A DNA stretch of 64,000 bases from positions 186,001 through 250,000 of the forward strand of contig NZ_BMVG01000005.1 in NCBI RefSeq assembly GCF_014650595.1, written 5' to 3'. Position 1 is the stretch's first letter. Every line of letters begins with the position of its first letter. The translations under genes and the position numbers were made by a program. This document shows, piece by piece, positions 44,407-52,876 of the stretch. A model generated the notes under the pieces. That model worked only from the letters and a program-made list of their open reading frames with translations. It searched no databases and was not told the DNA's origin. The DNA comes from Streptomyces alanosinicus (GTDB lineage Bacteria > Actinomycetota > Actinomycetes > Streptomycetales > Streptomycetaceae).

Positions 44407-44446
44407 GTCACGCCCGGGCGAGATCACCCAACGTGACGAAGTGCTG

Positions 44447-45796
44447 CTAGCCGGCCTCCTCCGCCTCGGGCAGGGTGCCGTAGTCCGAACCCGCCTTTGC
44501 GGGAAGGTGGTTGAAAAGCAGGTTCAGTACGATCGCGGACAGACAGCCCGCGCTGATGCCGCTGTTCATCACCGTCTGGAACCAGTCGGGGAACTTCGCG
44601 TAGACCGCCGGCACGCCCACCGGCAGCATGCCGATCGCCACCGACACGGCCACCACGGTCAGATTGTGGTTGCCCTGGAAGTCGACCCGGGCCAGCGTCC
44701 GCAGTCCGCTCGCCGCGACCGTCCCGAACATGACCAGTCCGGCGCCGCCCAGCACCGGCGCCGGGATCGCCGCGACCACCGCGCCCAGCTTGGGCAGCAG
44801 ACCCAGCAGCACCAGGATCCCGCCGGCTGCCGCGACCACCCAGCGGCTGCGCACCCGGGTCATGCCGACCAGGCCCACGTTCTGCGCGAACGCCGTGTAC
44901 GGGAAGGTGTTGAACACCCCGCCCAGCACCGTCGACAGACCGTCCGCGCGCAGCCCGTCGGCGAGCGAGGGCGGCTCGACCCTGCGGCCGGTCAGCTCGC
45001 CGACCGCGATCAGGTCACCGGTCGTCTCCGTCATCGTCACCAGCGCCACCACCAGCATGGACACGATCGCCGACGCCCTGAAGACCGGCGTCCCGAAGTG
45101 GAACGGCGTACTGATGCCCACCCAGTCGGCGTCGGCGACCCCGCCGAAGTCCGTGAACCCGAACGGCACCGCGACCGCCAGGCCCACCGCGATGCCGATC
45201 AGCACGGCGATCCGGCTGAGGGCGGCCGGCGCGAACCGCTGCACGGCCAGCACCACCAGCAGTACGAAGGCGGCCAGCGCCAGATTCCTCGGCTCCCCGA
45301 AGCCCTTCGCACCGACGCCGCCCGCCGCCCAGTTGCCCGCGACCGGCAGCAGCGAGACCCCGATGATGAGGATCACCGTGCCGGTCACCAGCGGTGGGAA
45401 GTAGCGCAACAGGCGGCCGAAGACCGGCGCCAGCAGCATGATCGCGAGCCCCGCGACGATCACCGAGCCGTAGATCGCGGGCAGTCCGCCGCCCGTCGTC
45501 CCGATGAGCACCATCGGCGACACGGCCGCGAACGTACAGCCCTGCATGATCGGCAGCCGGACGCCGAACCGCCAGAAGCCGACGCACTGGATCAGCGTGG
45601 CGATCCCGCACACCAGCAGATCGGCGGTGATCAGATAGGCCAGATCGGCGGGCGACAGCTTCAGCGCACCGCCCACGATCAGCGGTACGGCGACGGCACC
45701 CGCGTACATCGCGAGCACATGCTGCAGCCCGAAGGCGGCCAACTGCCGCGCCGGTGGCATCTCGTCGACGGGGTGGACGTCTGCGGGGGTGGCCAT
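44447..45796 (-). CDS. NCS2-family purine/xanthine permease
   Basis: A 449-aa polytopic symporter with about 14 hydrophobic segments. It has the nucleobase-ascorbate transporter signature QNVGLVGMTR near residues 300-310. The N-terminal FGLQHVLAMYAGAVAVPLIV and the MTETTGDLIAVGE block match the xanthine/uric-acid branch. It imports a purine base with a cation. ATG at 45796. Upstream is an AT-rich leader with an operator-like dyad. No purine catabolic enzyme is adjacent, so the substrate within the purines is inferred from motif similarity. Confidence 0.9.
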   Translation of the reverse strand: MATPADVHPVDEMPPARQLAAFGLQHVLAMYAGAVAVPLIVGGALKLSPADLAYLITADLLVCGIATLIQCVGFWRFGVRLPIMQGCTFAAVSPMVLIGTTGGGLPAIYGSVIVAGLAIMLLAPVFGRLLRYFPPLVTGTVILIIGVSLLPVAGNWAAGGVGAKGFGEPRNLALAAFVLLVVLAVQRFAPAALSRIAVLIGIAVGLAVAVPFGFTDFGGVADADWVGISTPFHFGTPVFRASAIVSMLVVALVTMTETTGDLIAVGELTGRRVEPPSLADGLRADGLSTVLGGVFNTFPYTAFAQNVGLVGMTRVRSRWVVAAAGGILVLLGLLPKLGAVVAAIPAPVLGGAGLVMFGTVAASGLRTLARVDFQGNHNLTVVAVSVAIGMLPVGVPAVYAKFPDWFQTVMNSGISAGCLSAIVLNLLFNHLPAKAGSDYGTLPEAEEAG

Positions 45797-45856
45797 GGGT
45801 ACTCCAACGGTGCCGGGCGGAACATGACATCAGAACAGGACGAGACCGTAAGCTTC

Positions 45857-45872
45857 TTGAACAGTTTGTTGA
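45857..45872. promoter_or_regulatory. Imperfect dyad upstream of the purine permease
   Basis: TTGAACAGTTTGTTGA has near-symmetric arms (TTGAACA / TGTTGAT) and lies about 60 bases upstream of the permease start in an unusually AT-rich patch for this genome. It is a candidate binding site for a purine-responsive regulator. The evidence is symmetry and position only. Confidence 0.45.
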
Positions 45873-45971
45873 TTTCCGGTCTGTTGCCGCTGTGTGTCAT
45901 GCCCGCCGGACCCCCGGGGAATCCCGGGCCGCCGGGCCCAGGGCGCGGCGGGGCCAGGGCGCGGCCGGGCC

Positions 45972-47306
45972 CTACGCCGACCGGGCGGCCGTGAGCAGCG
46001 CGTCCCAGTCGGCCAGCTTGACCACGCTCCGCCCGAGCCGCGCACCCAGTTCGGCCTCGGCCCGCTCGATCGCCAGCCATCCCGCCCACGGCACGGGCTC
46101 GACCCCGGCCGCGCGCAGCGCCACCACCGGATCCGCCGGCACCCGCTTCACCAGCAGCGCCGGAGCGTCCGCGAGCAGGGCGGCGACCGTCTCCTTGGCG
46201 CAGGGCCGATTGGTGCCGATGACACCCGTCGGACCACGCTTGATCCACCCGGCGACGTACTCACCGGGGGAGGGGACGCCCTCGCGCACGACGCGGCCCG
46301 CCGCGTTCGGCACCGTGCCGGTCGCCGAGTCGAACGGCAGCCCGTCCAGCGGCACTCCGCGATAGCCCACCGAACGCAGCACCACCTGGGCGGGCACGTC
46401 CTCGAACCGGCCCGTGCCCGTCACCCCGCCGTGCCCGTCCGGCGCCGTCCGTTCGAAGCGCACGGCGCCCACCCGGCCGCCGTCCGCGAGCACTTCCACC
46501 GGGCGCAGGAAGAACCGCAGCACGATCCGCCGCGCGGCATCGGCCGACGGCAGGCCGGCCCAGCCGCGCAGCACCTCCAGATTGCGGCGCTGCACGGTCG
46601 GCAGCGCGCCGGGATCGGCCGGATCCAGCGCCAAGTCGGCCGGATCGACGGTCACTTCGGTGCCGGGCAGCCCGCCCAGCTCGCGCAGCTCCTTGGTGGT
46701 GAAGCGGGCCTGCGAGGGGCCGCGCCGGCCCACCATGCGCACGTCGGTGATGCCGCTCGCCGTCAGCGTGTCCAGCGCCGCCTGCGGGATATCCGTCGGG
46801 CGCAGCTCCGCGGCGCCACGGACCAGCATCCGCGTGACATCCACGGCCACATTGCCCACGCCGATCACGACCGCCGAGCGCACTCCGCGCAGGAAGCCCG
46901 CGTCGGCCGCGTCCGGATGCGCGCTGTACCAGGCCACGAAGTCGGTCGCCGACCAGCTGCCGGGCAGTTCCTCGCCCGGTATCCCGAGCCGGCGGTCGGT
47001 GGCGGCACCCATGCAGTACACCACCGCGTGATACAGCTCGCGCAGCCGCTCCACCGGCAGCCCGCCGGGGCCGCCCACCCGGACGCCGCCCAGGAAGCGC
47101 ACCCGCTCGTGCTCCAGCACCGTCCTGAGGCTGCCCTGCAGGGACTTGATCTTCTCGTGGTCCGGCGCGACGCCGTAGCGGACCAGGCCGTACGGGCACG
47201 GCAGCCGGTCCAGGACGTCCACGCACACGTCGGGGTCCTGCTGGACCAGGCTCTGGGCGGTATAGCACCCGCTCGGCCCCGAACCGACGACGGCGACACG
47301 CAGCAC
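45972..47306 (-). CDS. FAD-dependent ferredoxin-NADP reductase (FprA/adrenodoxin-reductase type)
   Basis: A 444-aa flavoenzyme. It has the FAD motif VAVVGSGPSGCYTAQSL at the start, and the family signature CPYGLVRYGVAPDHEKIKSL. An NADP-binding VVIGVGNVAVDVTRML lies at about 145-160, and the C-terminal block reads YVAGWIKRGPTGVIGTNRPC. It passes electrons between NADPH and ferredoxin, supporting P450s or other oxidoreductases. GTG at 47306 has AAGGAG 8 bases upstream and gives the family N-terminus. No ferredoxin or P450 is adjacent in this window. Confidence 0.92.
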   Translation of the reverse strand: MLRVAVVGSGPSGCYTAQSLVQQDPDVCVDVLDRLPCPYGLVRYGVAPDHEKIKSLQGSLRTVLEHERVRFLGGVRVGGPGGLPVERLRELYHAVVYCMGAATDRRLGIPGEELPGSWSATDFVAWYSAHPDAADAGFLRGVRSAVVIGVGNVAVDVTRMLVRGAAELRPTDIPQAALDTLTASGITDVRMVGRRGPSQARFTTKELRELGGLPGTEVTVDPADLALDPADPGALPTVQRRNLEVLRGWAGLPSADAARRIVLRFFLRPVEVLADGGRVGAVRFERTAPDGHGGVTGTGRFEDVPAQVVLRSVGYRGVPLDGLPFDSATGTVPNAAGRVVREGVPSPGEYVAGWIKRGPTGVIGTNRPCAKETVAALLADAPALLVKRVPADPVVALRAAGVEPVPWAGWLAIERAEAELGARLGRSVVKLADWDALLTAARSA

Positions 47307-47499
47307 GGCGATGCTCCTTGCCCGAAGGAGGGCGTGCGGACGGCTCCAGCATGGCATCCTGACGCCTGTGTCGGCAGGGGCCGGCGGGGTGACGTCGGCG
47401 CGTGTCCGTTCGTATGGAATGCGATCATGCGGTTACGTTGCGTGTGTGCTAAAGGCATCCTTGCTTAATCTTTCTGATCGGAACACGGAGGACGGCGCG

Positions 47500-48375
47500 G
47501 TGTCCGTGTGGCCCGCGTGGAAGGTGCGGGAGCACGGCGGCACCACGTCCTGGTTCCAGGTCCGGCTGGCCTTCCCCGACGGCGCCCACGTCGACGCCCT
47601 GGCCGTCCTGCACGGCGGATGCGTGTCCATCGAGGACGTCAGCGCGCAGCCGGCCCTGTCCTTCGCCGACCTGACGGCCCTCGCGCGCTGGATCGAGGGC
47701 CCGCTCTTCGCGTCCTGCGGCGTGCCGGCGCGGCGGCCTGACGAGGAGGAGGGCGACCAGCGCCCGGCGGGGCGGGACGAGGGCGAGCTGCCGGCGGGGC
47801 GGGGCGAGGGCGAGCTGCCTGCGCGGCGGGACGAGGCCGAGTGGCCGGCGCGGCGCCTCGAAGACATGCGGCCGCAGGCGGCACCCGTAGCCGTACAGCC
47901 GACGGCCCCGCGCACGGACGGGCAGCTTCACGTCCCGTGCGCAGTAGGGCAGTTGGCGGACCTGCCTGCACACGAGCAGGTGACGGCACCGCGCACACAC
48001 GAGCAGGTGGCGGTACCTGGCGCGCCCGAGCAGGTGGCGGCACCGGGTGCACACGAGCAGTTGGCAGCCCCGCGCGCATGCGAACAACCGGCCCCGCGCG
48101 AAGCCGAGTGCCCGCAGGGGCGGCACGCACCGGAAGCCGGTGACACGGTGGAGGCCGTGTTCGGCGTGGGGCCCTGGCGCGCCCGCCCTGGCTGGCCGCG
48201 TGGTGTCGAGGGCCGCCGGCTGGTGGCGCGGGAGTACCGCGCCGCGCAGGCGGGCGGCGTCGACCCGGTGCTCGCGGTGATGACCGCGACCGGACGCAGC
48301 CGCCGCCGCTCGCTCCGGCTCATCGCCCAGGCCCGGGACGCCGGTTTCCTGACCCGGCACGCACGCCGCCGCTGA
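47500..48375 (+). CDS. DUF6214 family protein with a repetitive linker
   Basis: A 291-aa protein in three parts. The conserved N-terminus (SVWPAWKVREHGGTTSWFQV, then VSIEDVSAQPALSFADLTAL) is the DUF6214 domain. A variable linker at residues about 85-210 includes five 9-residue units and Glu/Arg repeats. The C-terminal segment (RPGWPRGVEGRRLVAREYRA, ATGRSRRRSLRLIAQARDAG) looks helical and basic, perhaps DNA-binding. GTG at 47500 has GGAGG 9 bases upstream; frames continue further upstream without a ribosome site. The function is unknown. The gene is divergent from the ferredoxin reductase. Confidence 0.75.
   Translation: MSVWPAWKVREHGGTTSWFQVRLAFPDGAHVDALAVLHGGCVSIEDVSAQPALSFADLTALARWIEGPLFASCGVPARRPDEEEGDQRPAGRDEGELPAGRGEGELPARRDEAEWPARRLEDMRPQAAPVAVQPTAPRTDGQLHVPCAVGQLADLPAHEQVTAPRTHEQVAVPGAPEQVAAPGAHEQLAAPRACEQPAPREAECPQGRHAPEAGDTVEAVFGVGPWRARPGWPRGVEGRRLVAREYRAAQAGGVDPVLAVMTATGRSRRRSLRLIAQARDAGFLTRHARRR
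47971..48105 (+). repeat. 27-base coding repeat, about five units, in the DUF6214 gene
   Basis: The units read HEQVTAPRT, HEQVAVPGA, PEQVAAPGA, HEQLAAPRA and CEQPAPREA. They show whole-codon period, with drift between copies. A shorter Glu/Leu/Pro repeat (DEGELPAGR-like) precedes it at about 47768-47860. Confidence 0.85.
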
Positions 48376-48410
48376 GACGATTCGGCACGCGCCGCCGAGG
48401 CGGCTCGGCG

Positions 48411-48464
48411 CCCTGGGTCCTGTCGTCGAACTCCCGCCTGCCCGGTGGTTCGACGACAGGACCC
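48411..48464. terminator. Strong hairpin between convergent genes; also a collapsed MITE relative
   Basis: CTGGGTCCTGTCGTCGAA at 48411-48428 is exactly complementary to TTCGACGACAGGACCCAG at 48447-48464, with an 18-base loop. It lies between the stops of the DUF6214 and TetR-type genes, so it can terminate both. Its left arm continues into ACTCCC as in element A (CTAGGGCCTGTCGTCAAACT), so it is probably an internally deleted copy of that element. Confidence 0.8.
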
Positions 48465-48472
48465 AGCGGTCC

Positions 48473-49141
48473 TCAGTCGCCGCTCGGGCGCTCCTCCGTG
48501 GCGAAGAACCGGGACAGATCCCGCTCCCGCCCTTCCGGGCGCGCCTCGCTCTCCGGCGGCACCCCGGCGTCCCAGTCGAGCCCGTACCGCTGGAACAGTT
48601 CGGCCCGCAGCACCGGGACGGGCATCGCCACCCCCGGGATCAGCGCCGCGTACACCGCGCCCATCAGCAGGGCCCGCAGCATCGGATAGTCGACGGTGAC
48701 GTTCTGGGAGCCGTACCGGGCGACGGTGTCGCCGAGCAGTTCGCCCAGCCTGCGCTGCTCCGGGCACTGCACGAAGCCCTCGGCCTGCAGCAGCCCCGCC
48801 ATGTGCTGCCGCATGAGCACCGGCCGGTCGTGGGCCAGGCCCAGGATCGCGTCGATGGCACGGGCCAGCCGCTCCCGGCCGTCCTCGGTGCGCGGCTCCC
48901 GCTCCAGCGCCTCCTCCAGCGTGCGGTGCATCAGCCGGTGCACGGCGGACTGCACCAGCTGACGCTTGCCGGGGAAGTAGTACGACACCAGTCCACGCGC
49001 CGAACCGGCCCGGTCCGCGATGTCGCCCAGTGTGGCCGCGTCGAAACCACGCTCGTCGACCAGTTCCACGGCGGCCTGCAGCAGCCGCTCCCGGGAACGT
49101 CGCCGCAACTCTTCATTGACCGAGGCGCTGCGCGGGGACAT
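48473..49141 (-). CDS. TetR/AcrR-family transcriptional regulator
   Basis: A 222-aa repressor. The helix-turn-helix domain spans residues about 12-60 (RERLLQAAVELVDERGFDAA, TLGDIADRAGSARGLVSYYF). The all-helical ligand domain follows, with a C-terminal hydrophobic stretch MLRALLMGAVYAALIPG. The protein is a likely autorepressor: a near-perfect dyad lies 15-35 bases before its ATG and overlaps a TATAGT box on its own strand. The regulated targets beyond itself are not clear; the neighbouring HAD gene is separated by 177 bases on the same strand. It shares a terminator hairpin with the DUF6214 gene. Confidence 0.9.
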   Translation of the reverse strand: MSPRSASVNEELRRRSRERLLQAAVELVDERGFDAATLGDIADRAGSARGLVSYYFPGKRQLVQSAVHRLMHRTLEEALEREPRTEDGRERLARAIDAILGLAHDRPVLMRQHMAGLLQAEGFVQCPEQRRLGELLGDTVARYGSQNVTVDYPMLRALLMGAVYAALIPGVAMPVPVLRAELFQRYGLDWDAGVPPESEARPEGRERDLSRFFATEERPSGD

Positions 49142-49155
49142 CCTGTAACTCCTGC

Positions 49156-49176
49156 GTTGACTGGCTGCCAGCCAAC
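49156..49176. promoter_or_regulatory. TetR-type operator dyad
   Basis: GTTGACTGG-CTG-CCAGCCAAC has 9-base arms with one mismatch. It overlaps a TATAGT box read on the minus strand and lies just upstream of the TetR-type gene, as expected for autoregulation. Confidence 0.7.
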
Positions 49177-49319
49177 TATACTCAACGCATCGGGCCCCGC
49201 CCTGCGTGGGTCCTGTCCAGGGCTGCCGTCCGTCTGGGGCGACGCGGGGGATCGTCTCAGGCGGACGGCGGGCAGGCGAGCCCTTTCCCCGCGGTCACGC
49301 GCTCTCCCGCTGTGCCGGC

Positions 49320-50009
49320 TCAGCCCACCAGGTCCAGTACCGGGAGCAGCGCGTCGGGCCGCTCCGTCACCGGCAGATGCTCGACGAAATGGACCTGGCA
49401 GCCGAGCGCGGCCGCGCCGCCGTCCGCCTCCTTGCTGTCACCCACCATCACCACCTGCCGTGGATCGGCGCCCAGCGCCGCGCAGGCGACCGAGAACAGC
49501 CGCGGGTCCGGCTTCTGCACGCCGTGTTCGTACGACAGCGCATACGCGTCCACATACCGGTCGAGCCCGTGGGCGCGGAACACCGGGCGCAGGTCCCAGC
49601 CGATGTTGCTGACCACGGCCACGCCGATCCCGCGCTCGCGCAGCGTGCGCAGCACCTCGGCGGCGTCCGGGTACGGAGCCCAGGCCTGCGGGTCCATGTG
49701 CCGCTCGTACAGCGCGTCGTACAGGCCGGGATCGGGCAGCGGCACCCGCCGGGTCAGGCCCGTGTAGGCGGCCCGGTGCAGCTCGGCGCTCTTGTCGCGG
49801 ACCGCCCAGAGCCCGGCCAGGTCCTCCGGCAGCTCCACGGGGTTCGCGCCGCCGGGCAGCGCGCCGGCCGCCTCCAACGCCGCGGCGGCTGCCTTCAGTC
49901 GGGGTTCCGGCAGGGCCTGGCCCGTGTCGTTCAGCGCCGCACGCAGCCAGGACTCGGTGGACTCGACGCGGAACAGCGTCCCGGAGAAGTCGAACAGCAC
50001 AGCAGTCAT
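49320..50009 (-). CDS. HAD-superfamily hydrolase with altered motif I
   Basis: A 229-aa protein. Motif I reads VLFDFSGTLF: the nucleophile D7 is present but the second Asp, normally the general acid, is Ser. Motif II is VAVVSNIGWD, motif III Lys is in VQKPDPRLFSVA and motif IV is VVMVGDSKEADGG. A helical cap at about 15-100 marks subfamily IA. Lack of the acid would slow phosphatase turnover, so it may be a phosphonatase- or dehalogenase-like variant, or a weak phosphatase. ATG at 50009 matches the family start. The next minus-strand sequence upstream is a decayed PAP2 gene. Confidence 0.82.
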   Translation of the reverse strand: MTAVLFDFSGTLFRVESTESWLRAALNDTGQALPEPRLKAAAAALEAAGALPGGANPVELPEDLAGLWAVRDKSAELHRAAYTGLTRRVPLPDPGLYDALYERHMDPQAWAPYPDAAEVLRTLRERGIGVAVVSNIGWDLRPVFRAHGLDRYVDAYALSYEHGVQKPDPRLFSVACAALGADPRQVVMVGDSKEADGGAAALGCQVHFVEHLPVTERPDALLPVLDLVG

Positions 50010-50059
50010 GCGCCCGACCCTATCGGCCGGCCGCCGGCCGGTGTATCGCGTCGGCCGGG

Positions 50060-50338
50060 TCACGGCCCCGCGTGGACCAGCACGGCGAGCGCCACCACCC
50101 ACGCCCCGGACAGCCGGCCGCCGAGCGCGTCCGAGGGCCGGTGGACGGCCGGCCACGCCCGCGTCGCGCCCACCCCCACCACCGAGACCACGGCCGCCGC
50201 CACGGCCGTACGCCACCGGCCGTGGCCCGCGCCGAAGCGGTGCGCCGCCCACAGCAGCAGGCCGCACACCACGGTGGCGGTCATCGCGCGGCCGGAGGGG
50301 AGGACCGCGTAGCGGGCGGAGTCGACCGGGTCCCACAC
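50060..50338 (-). pseudogene. Truncated PAP2-superfamily phosphatase fragment
   Basis: The frame gives DPVDSARYAVLPSGRAMTAT, then a hydrophobic helix (VVCGLLLWAAHRFG) and AVHRPSDALGG. This matches the C-terminal half of PAP2 phosphatases (usually PSGHAM and GVHxPSD), but the first catalytic His is Arg here and the N-terminal helices and KxxxxxxRP motif are absent. No credible start or ribosome site is present; the frame stays open upstream to about 50400. It is most likely non-functional. Confidence 0.6.
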
Positions 50339-50410
50339 CCAGTCCGTCGACTCGCCACCACCGCCCGCCTTCCCGGCCCGCGCGTGACCCCGCTCATGAG
50401 CGAGGAAACC

Positions 50411-50992
50411 TCACATGGTCAGCAGCATCGTGACCATGCCGATCCCCATGGACAGCCGGCAGGCCCGGGCCAGTTCCGGGCGGTCGCCCCAGCCGGCGGC
50501 ACCGGCCCGGATCCCGGCCGCGGCCGTGGACCCGCCCCCGCTCGCCGAGCCGGCGGCGGGCACCAGGCGGGCGCCGGCGAGCAGCACGTAACCCGCGAAG
50601 TACGCCAGCAGCACGCCGGTCAGCAAGGGCACCCCGATGCCGCCGTGCGCGTGGTGCGGGCCCGGCGGGGCCACGGCCATCGCCAGCGCCATGTAGACCA
50701 TCGCGGACGCGCCCACCAGATGGTGCAGATGACGCGGGGCGGCGCGCACGGCCCACAGCGTGCGCAGCGCCGCCGCGCCGAACACGGCCGCATACAGCGG
50801 CCACGCCCACCGCGGTGGGGTGAACACCGCCGTCGGTACGGCCATCACGGCCATGCCGAAACCCATCAGCGCCTCTCCGCCGGCGGAGAGGCGCTGCTCC
50901 TCGACGCCGCTGCGCATCCGCAGCAGACAGTAGGCGCCGGTCGCCGCGCACAGCGCGACCAGCAGCCACGCTGCCGACACCGGTCCGTGCAC
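50411..50992 (-). CDS. DUF5134-like integral membrane protein
   Basis: A 193-aa protein with about five hydrophobic segments: residues 5-22 (SAAWLLVALCAATGAYCLLR), 40-60, 65-85, 95-115 and 125-145. His-containing loops include RHLHHLVG and PHHAHGG, which could bind a metal. It resembles the DUF5134 family of actinobacterial membrane proteins of unknown role. GTG at 50992 has GGGGAGG 8 bases upstream. It is divergent from the FUSC-MarR operon with a gap of 144 bases. The His clusters echo copper-handling membrane proteins, but that is only a suggestion. Confidence 0.75.
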   Translation of the reverse strand: MHGPVSAAWLLVALCAATGAYCLLRMRSGVEEQRLSAGGEALMGFGMAVMAVPTAVFTPPRWAWPLYAAVFGAAALRTLWAVRAAPRHLHHLVGASAMVYMALAMAVAPPGPHHAHGGIGVPLLTGVLLAYFAGYVLLAGARLVPAAGSASGGGSTAAAGIRAGAAGWGDRPELARACRLSMGIGMVTMLLTM

Positions 50993-51102
50993 GCGCGCAC
51001 CTCCCCGCTCGACGGTCGGTCCAGGGATGCGATGCCCACGGCGGCCGGAGCGCACGCGAGCGCAAGGGTGTACACGGGGAGCATGCGGTGGAGCGCAGAG
51101 GA

Positions 51103-51118
51103 ATTTTACAAGTAAAAT
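51103..51118. promoter_or_regulatory. MarR-type operator: perfect 16-base palindrome
   Basis: ATTTTAC-AA-GTAAAAT is a perfect 7+2+7 dyad in an AT-rich island, 18 bases upstream of the FUSC gene. MarR-family repressors bind such A/T-flanked palindromes. The second gene of the operon encodes a MarR protein, so autoregulation is likely. Confidence 0.8.
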
Positions 51119-51136
51119 ACATGCTAAGTTGATGGC

Positions 51137-52876
51137 ATGAGCAGTGCGACCCGCCATCGACTTCCCCTCGCCGGAGTGCTCCGCCTCGGACGGCCCTCCG
51201 ACATCTGGTTCAAGCCCGCGCTGAGCGTGGTCGCCGCGGTCGCCCCGCCCAACCTGATCCTGCTGGCCCTCGGCCGTCTCGACCTCGCCATGTACACGAT
51301 GGCCGGATCGCTGTGCGCGCTCTACGGACACAACCGGCCCTACGCCGCCCGCGCCCGTGTCCTGGCCGGAGTGGTGCTCGGCATGGCCGGCGGCCTCACC
51401 GTCTCGCTGGTCACCGCGTCGCTCACCGGCGATGCCGTCGTCCTCGTCACGGTCGGCGCCGTCATGGCCGCCGTGCAGAAGGCCGTGTCCGACGCCACCC
51501 GGCTCGGACCGCCCGCGAACGTGGTCCTGACCTTCATCAGCTCCGCCTCGCTGTTCGCGCCGCAGACCCTCGGTCAGGTGCCCGGCCACATCGCGCTGGC
51601 CCTCGCGACCGGCACCTGGGCCTGGCTGATCGGCATGGCCCCCGGACTGCTGCGCCCGTACGGCCCCGAACGCCGCGCCACCGCCCAGGCGCTGAACGCG
51701 GCCGCCGCGTACGCCGAGACGCGCGGCGCCGCCGACGGCCACGCCCGTACCCGTTCCGCGAGCGCCGCCGCGATCCACGCCGCCTGGCAGTCGCTGCTCG
51801 CCGCGGGCGCCCGCCCCGACCGCACCCGCCGCGCCCTCGAACGGCTCCTCGTACGCGCCGAGGTCGCCCTCGCCGCCCCCGCCGACACCGACACCGACCC
51901 CGCACGGCTGCGCGCCTGGGCCCGCGAGCTGCGCGGCACCGGGCGGATACCGCGCGTCGACTCCCCGCGCGCGTGTGCGGGCGCACTCCTCCGTGCGGAG
52001 GACGCGGAGGACGACGAGCTCCTCGGCGTGCAGGCCGAACGCGCCCATCCGCGGCCGTCGGCGCGGCACCGTCTCGCCGCCCTCGCCCCGCTCGCCGCGC
52101 GCACCGCGATCGGCTGTGCCCTCGCCGGCTACGCCTCCCTCGCGCTCGGCGTCGGCCGCCCCTACTGGGCCCTGGTCACCGCGGCCTCCCTCTACCAGGC
52201 CAATGTCACCCTCACCTGGAGCCGCGGCGTCCAGCGGGTCGTCGGCAACGTCGTCGGCGTCCTGCTCTTCGCCGCCCTCGCCCCGCTCGCCCGTCTGCAC
52301 CCCGCCGCCCTGGTGCTGTGCGCCCTCGCCCTCACCTTCGGTGCCGAGGCGCTGATCAGCCGTAACTACTGGCTCGGCAGCGTCTGCGTGACCCCGATGG
52401 CGCTGCTCGTCACCGAGTTCGCCCGCGCCCAGAACCCGGCCGAGCTGATGACCGAGCGGGTCGCGGACACCGTCGTCGGCGCGCTGGTCGGCTTCGTCGC
52501 GGCCGTCGCGGTCACCAACCGGCGTGCGGGCGACCGCCTCGGCCACGCGCTGACCGCGGCGGAGCGCGCCCGCGAGCGGGCCGCCCGGCTGCTGGCCGAG
52601 CCGCACCCGGCGCCGCACGCCCTGGAGTCCGCCCGCCGAGCCCTCGCCGCCGCCCTCGTCGATCTGCGTGCCACGGCCGACGCCGCGTCCGGCGAGTGGT
52701 GGCAACGCGCCCTGCCCGAGGAGCGGGTCGTGCTCGCCGAGCAGTCCGGACACCGTACGCTCGCGGCGACGGTACGGCGCCAGGGGTTCGTACCGCAGGC
52801 CCGGGCCCAGGCCCAGGAGCAGGGCGAGAACCAGGGCCGGGGCCCCGGCAGGACGACGGAGGACATACGGCCATGA
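51137..52876 (+). CDS. FUSC-family membrane transporter, MarR-controlled
   Basis: A 579-aa protein. Two membrane blocks lie at about residues 25-165 (IWFKPALSVVAAVAPPNLIL, GVVLGMAGGLTVSLVTAS) and 315-455 (YWALVTAASLYQANVTLTWS, VVGNVVGVLLFAALAPL). A soluble helical region lies between and after them. This is the FUSC/AaeB-like two-block layout of putative aromatic or drug exporters. ATG at 51137 is 18 bases from the palindrome, implying a short leader. The stop overlaps the ATG of the MarR gene (ATGA). It is the second FUSC gene in the window and is not a close copy of the one at 26950. Confidence 0.85.
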   Translation: MSSATRHRLPLAGVLRLGRPSDIWFKPALSVVAAVAPPNLILLALGRLDLAMYTMAGSLCALYGHNRPYAARARVLAGVVLGMAGGLTVSLVTASLTGDAVVLVTVGAVMAAVQKAVSDATRLGPPANVVLTFISSASLFAPQTLGQVPGHIALALATGTWAWLIGMAPGLLRPYGPERRATAQALNAAAAYAETRGAADGHARTRSASAAAIHAAWQSLLAAGARPDRTRRALERLLVRAEVALAAPADTDTDPARLRAWARELRGTGRIPRVDSPRACAGALLRAEDAEDDELLGVQAERAHPRPSARHRLAALAPLAARTAIGCALAGYASLALGVGRPYWALVTAASLYQANVTLTWSRGVQRVVGNVVGVLLFAALAPLARLHPAALVLCALALTFGAEALISRNYWLGSVCVTPMALLVTEFARAQNPAELMTERVADTVVGALVGFVAAVAVTNRRAGDRLGHALTAAERARERAARLLAEPHPAPHALESARRALAAALVDLRATADAASGEWWQRALPEERVVLAEQSGHRTLAATVRRQGFVPQARAQAQEQGENQGRGPGRTTEDIRP

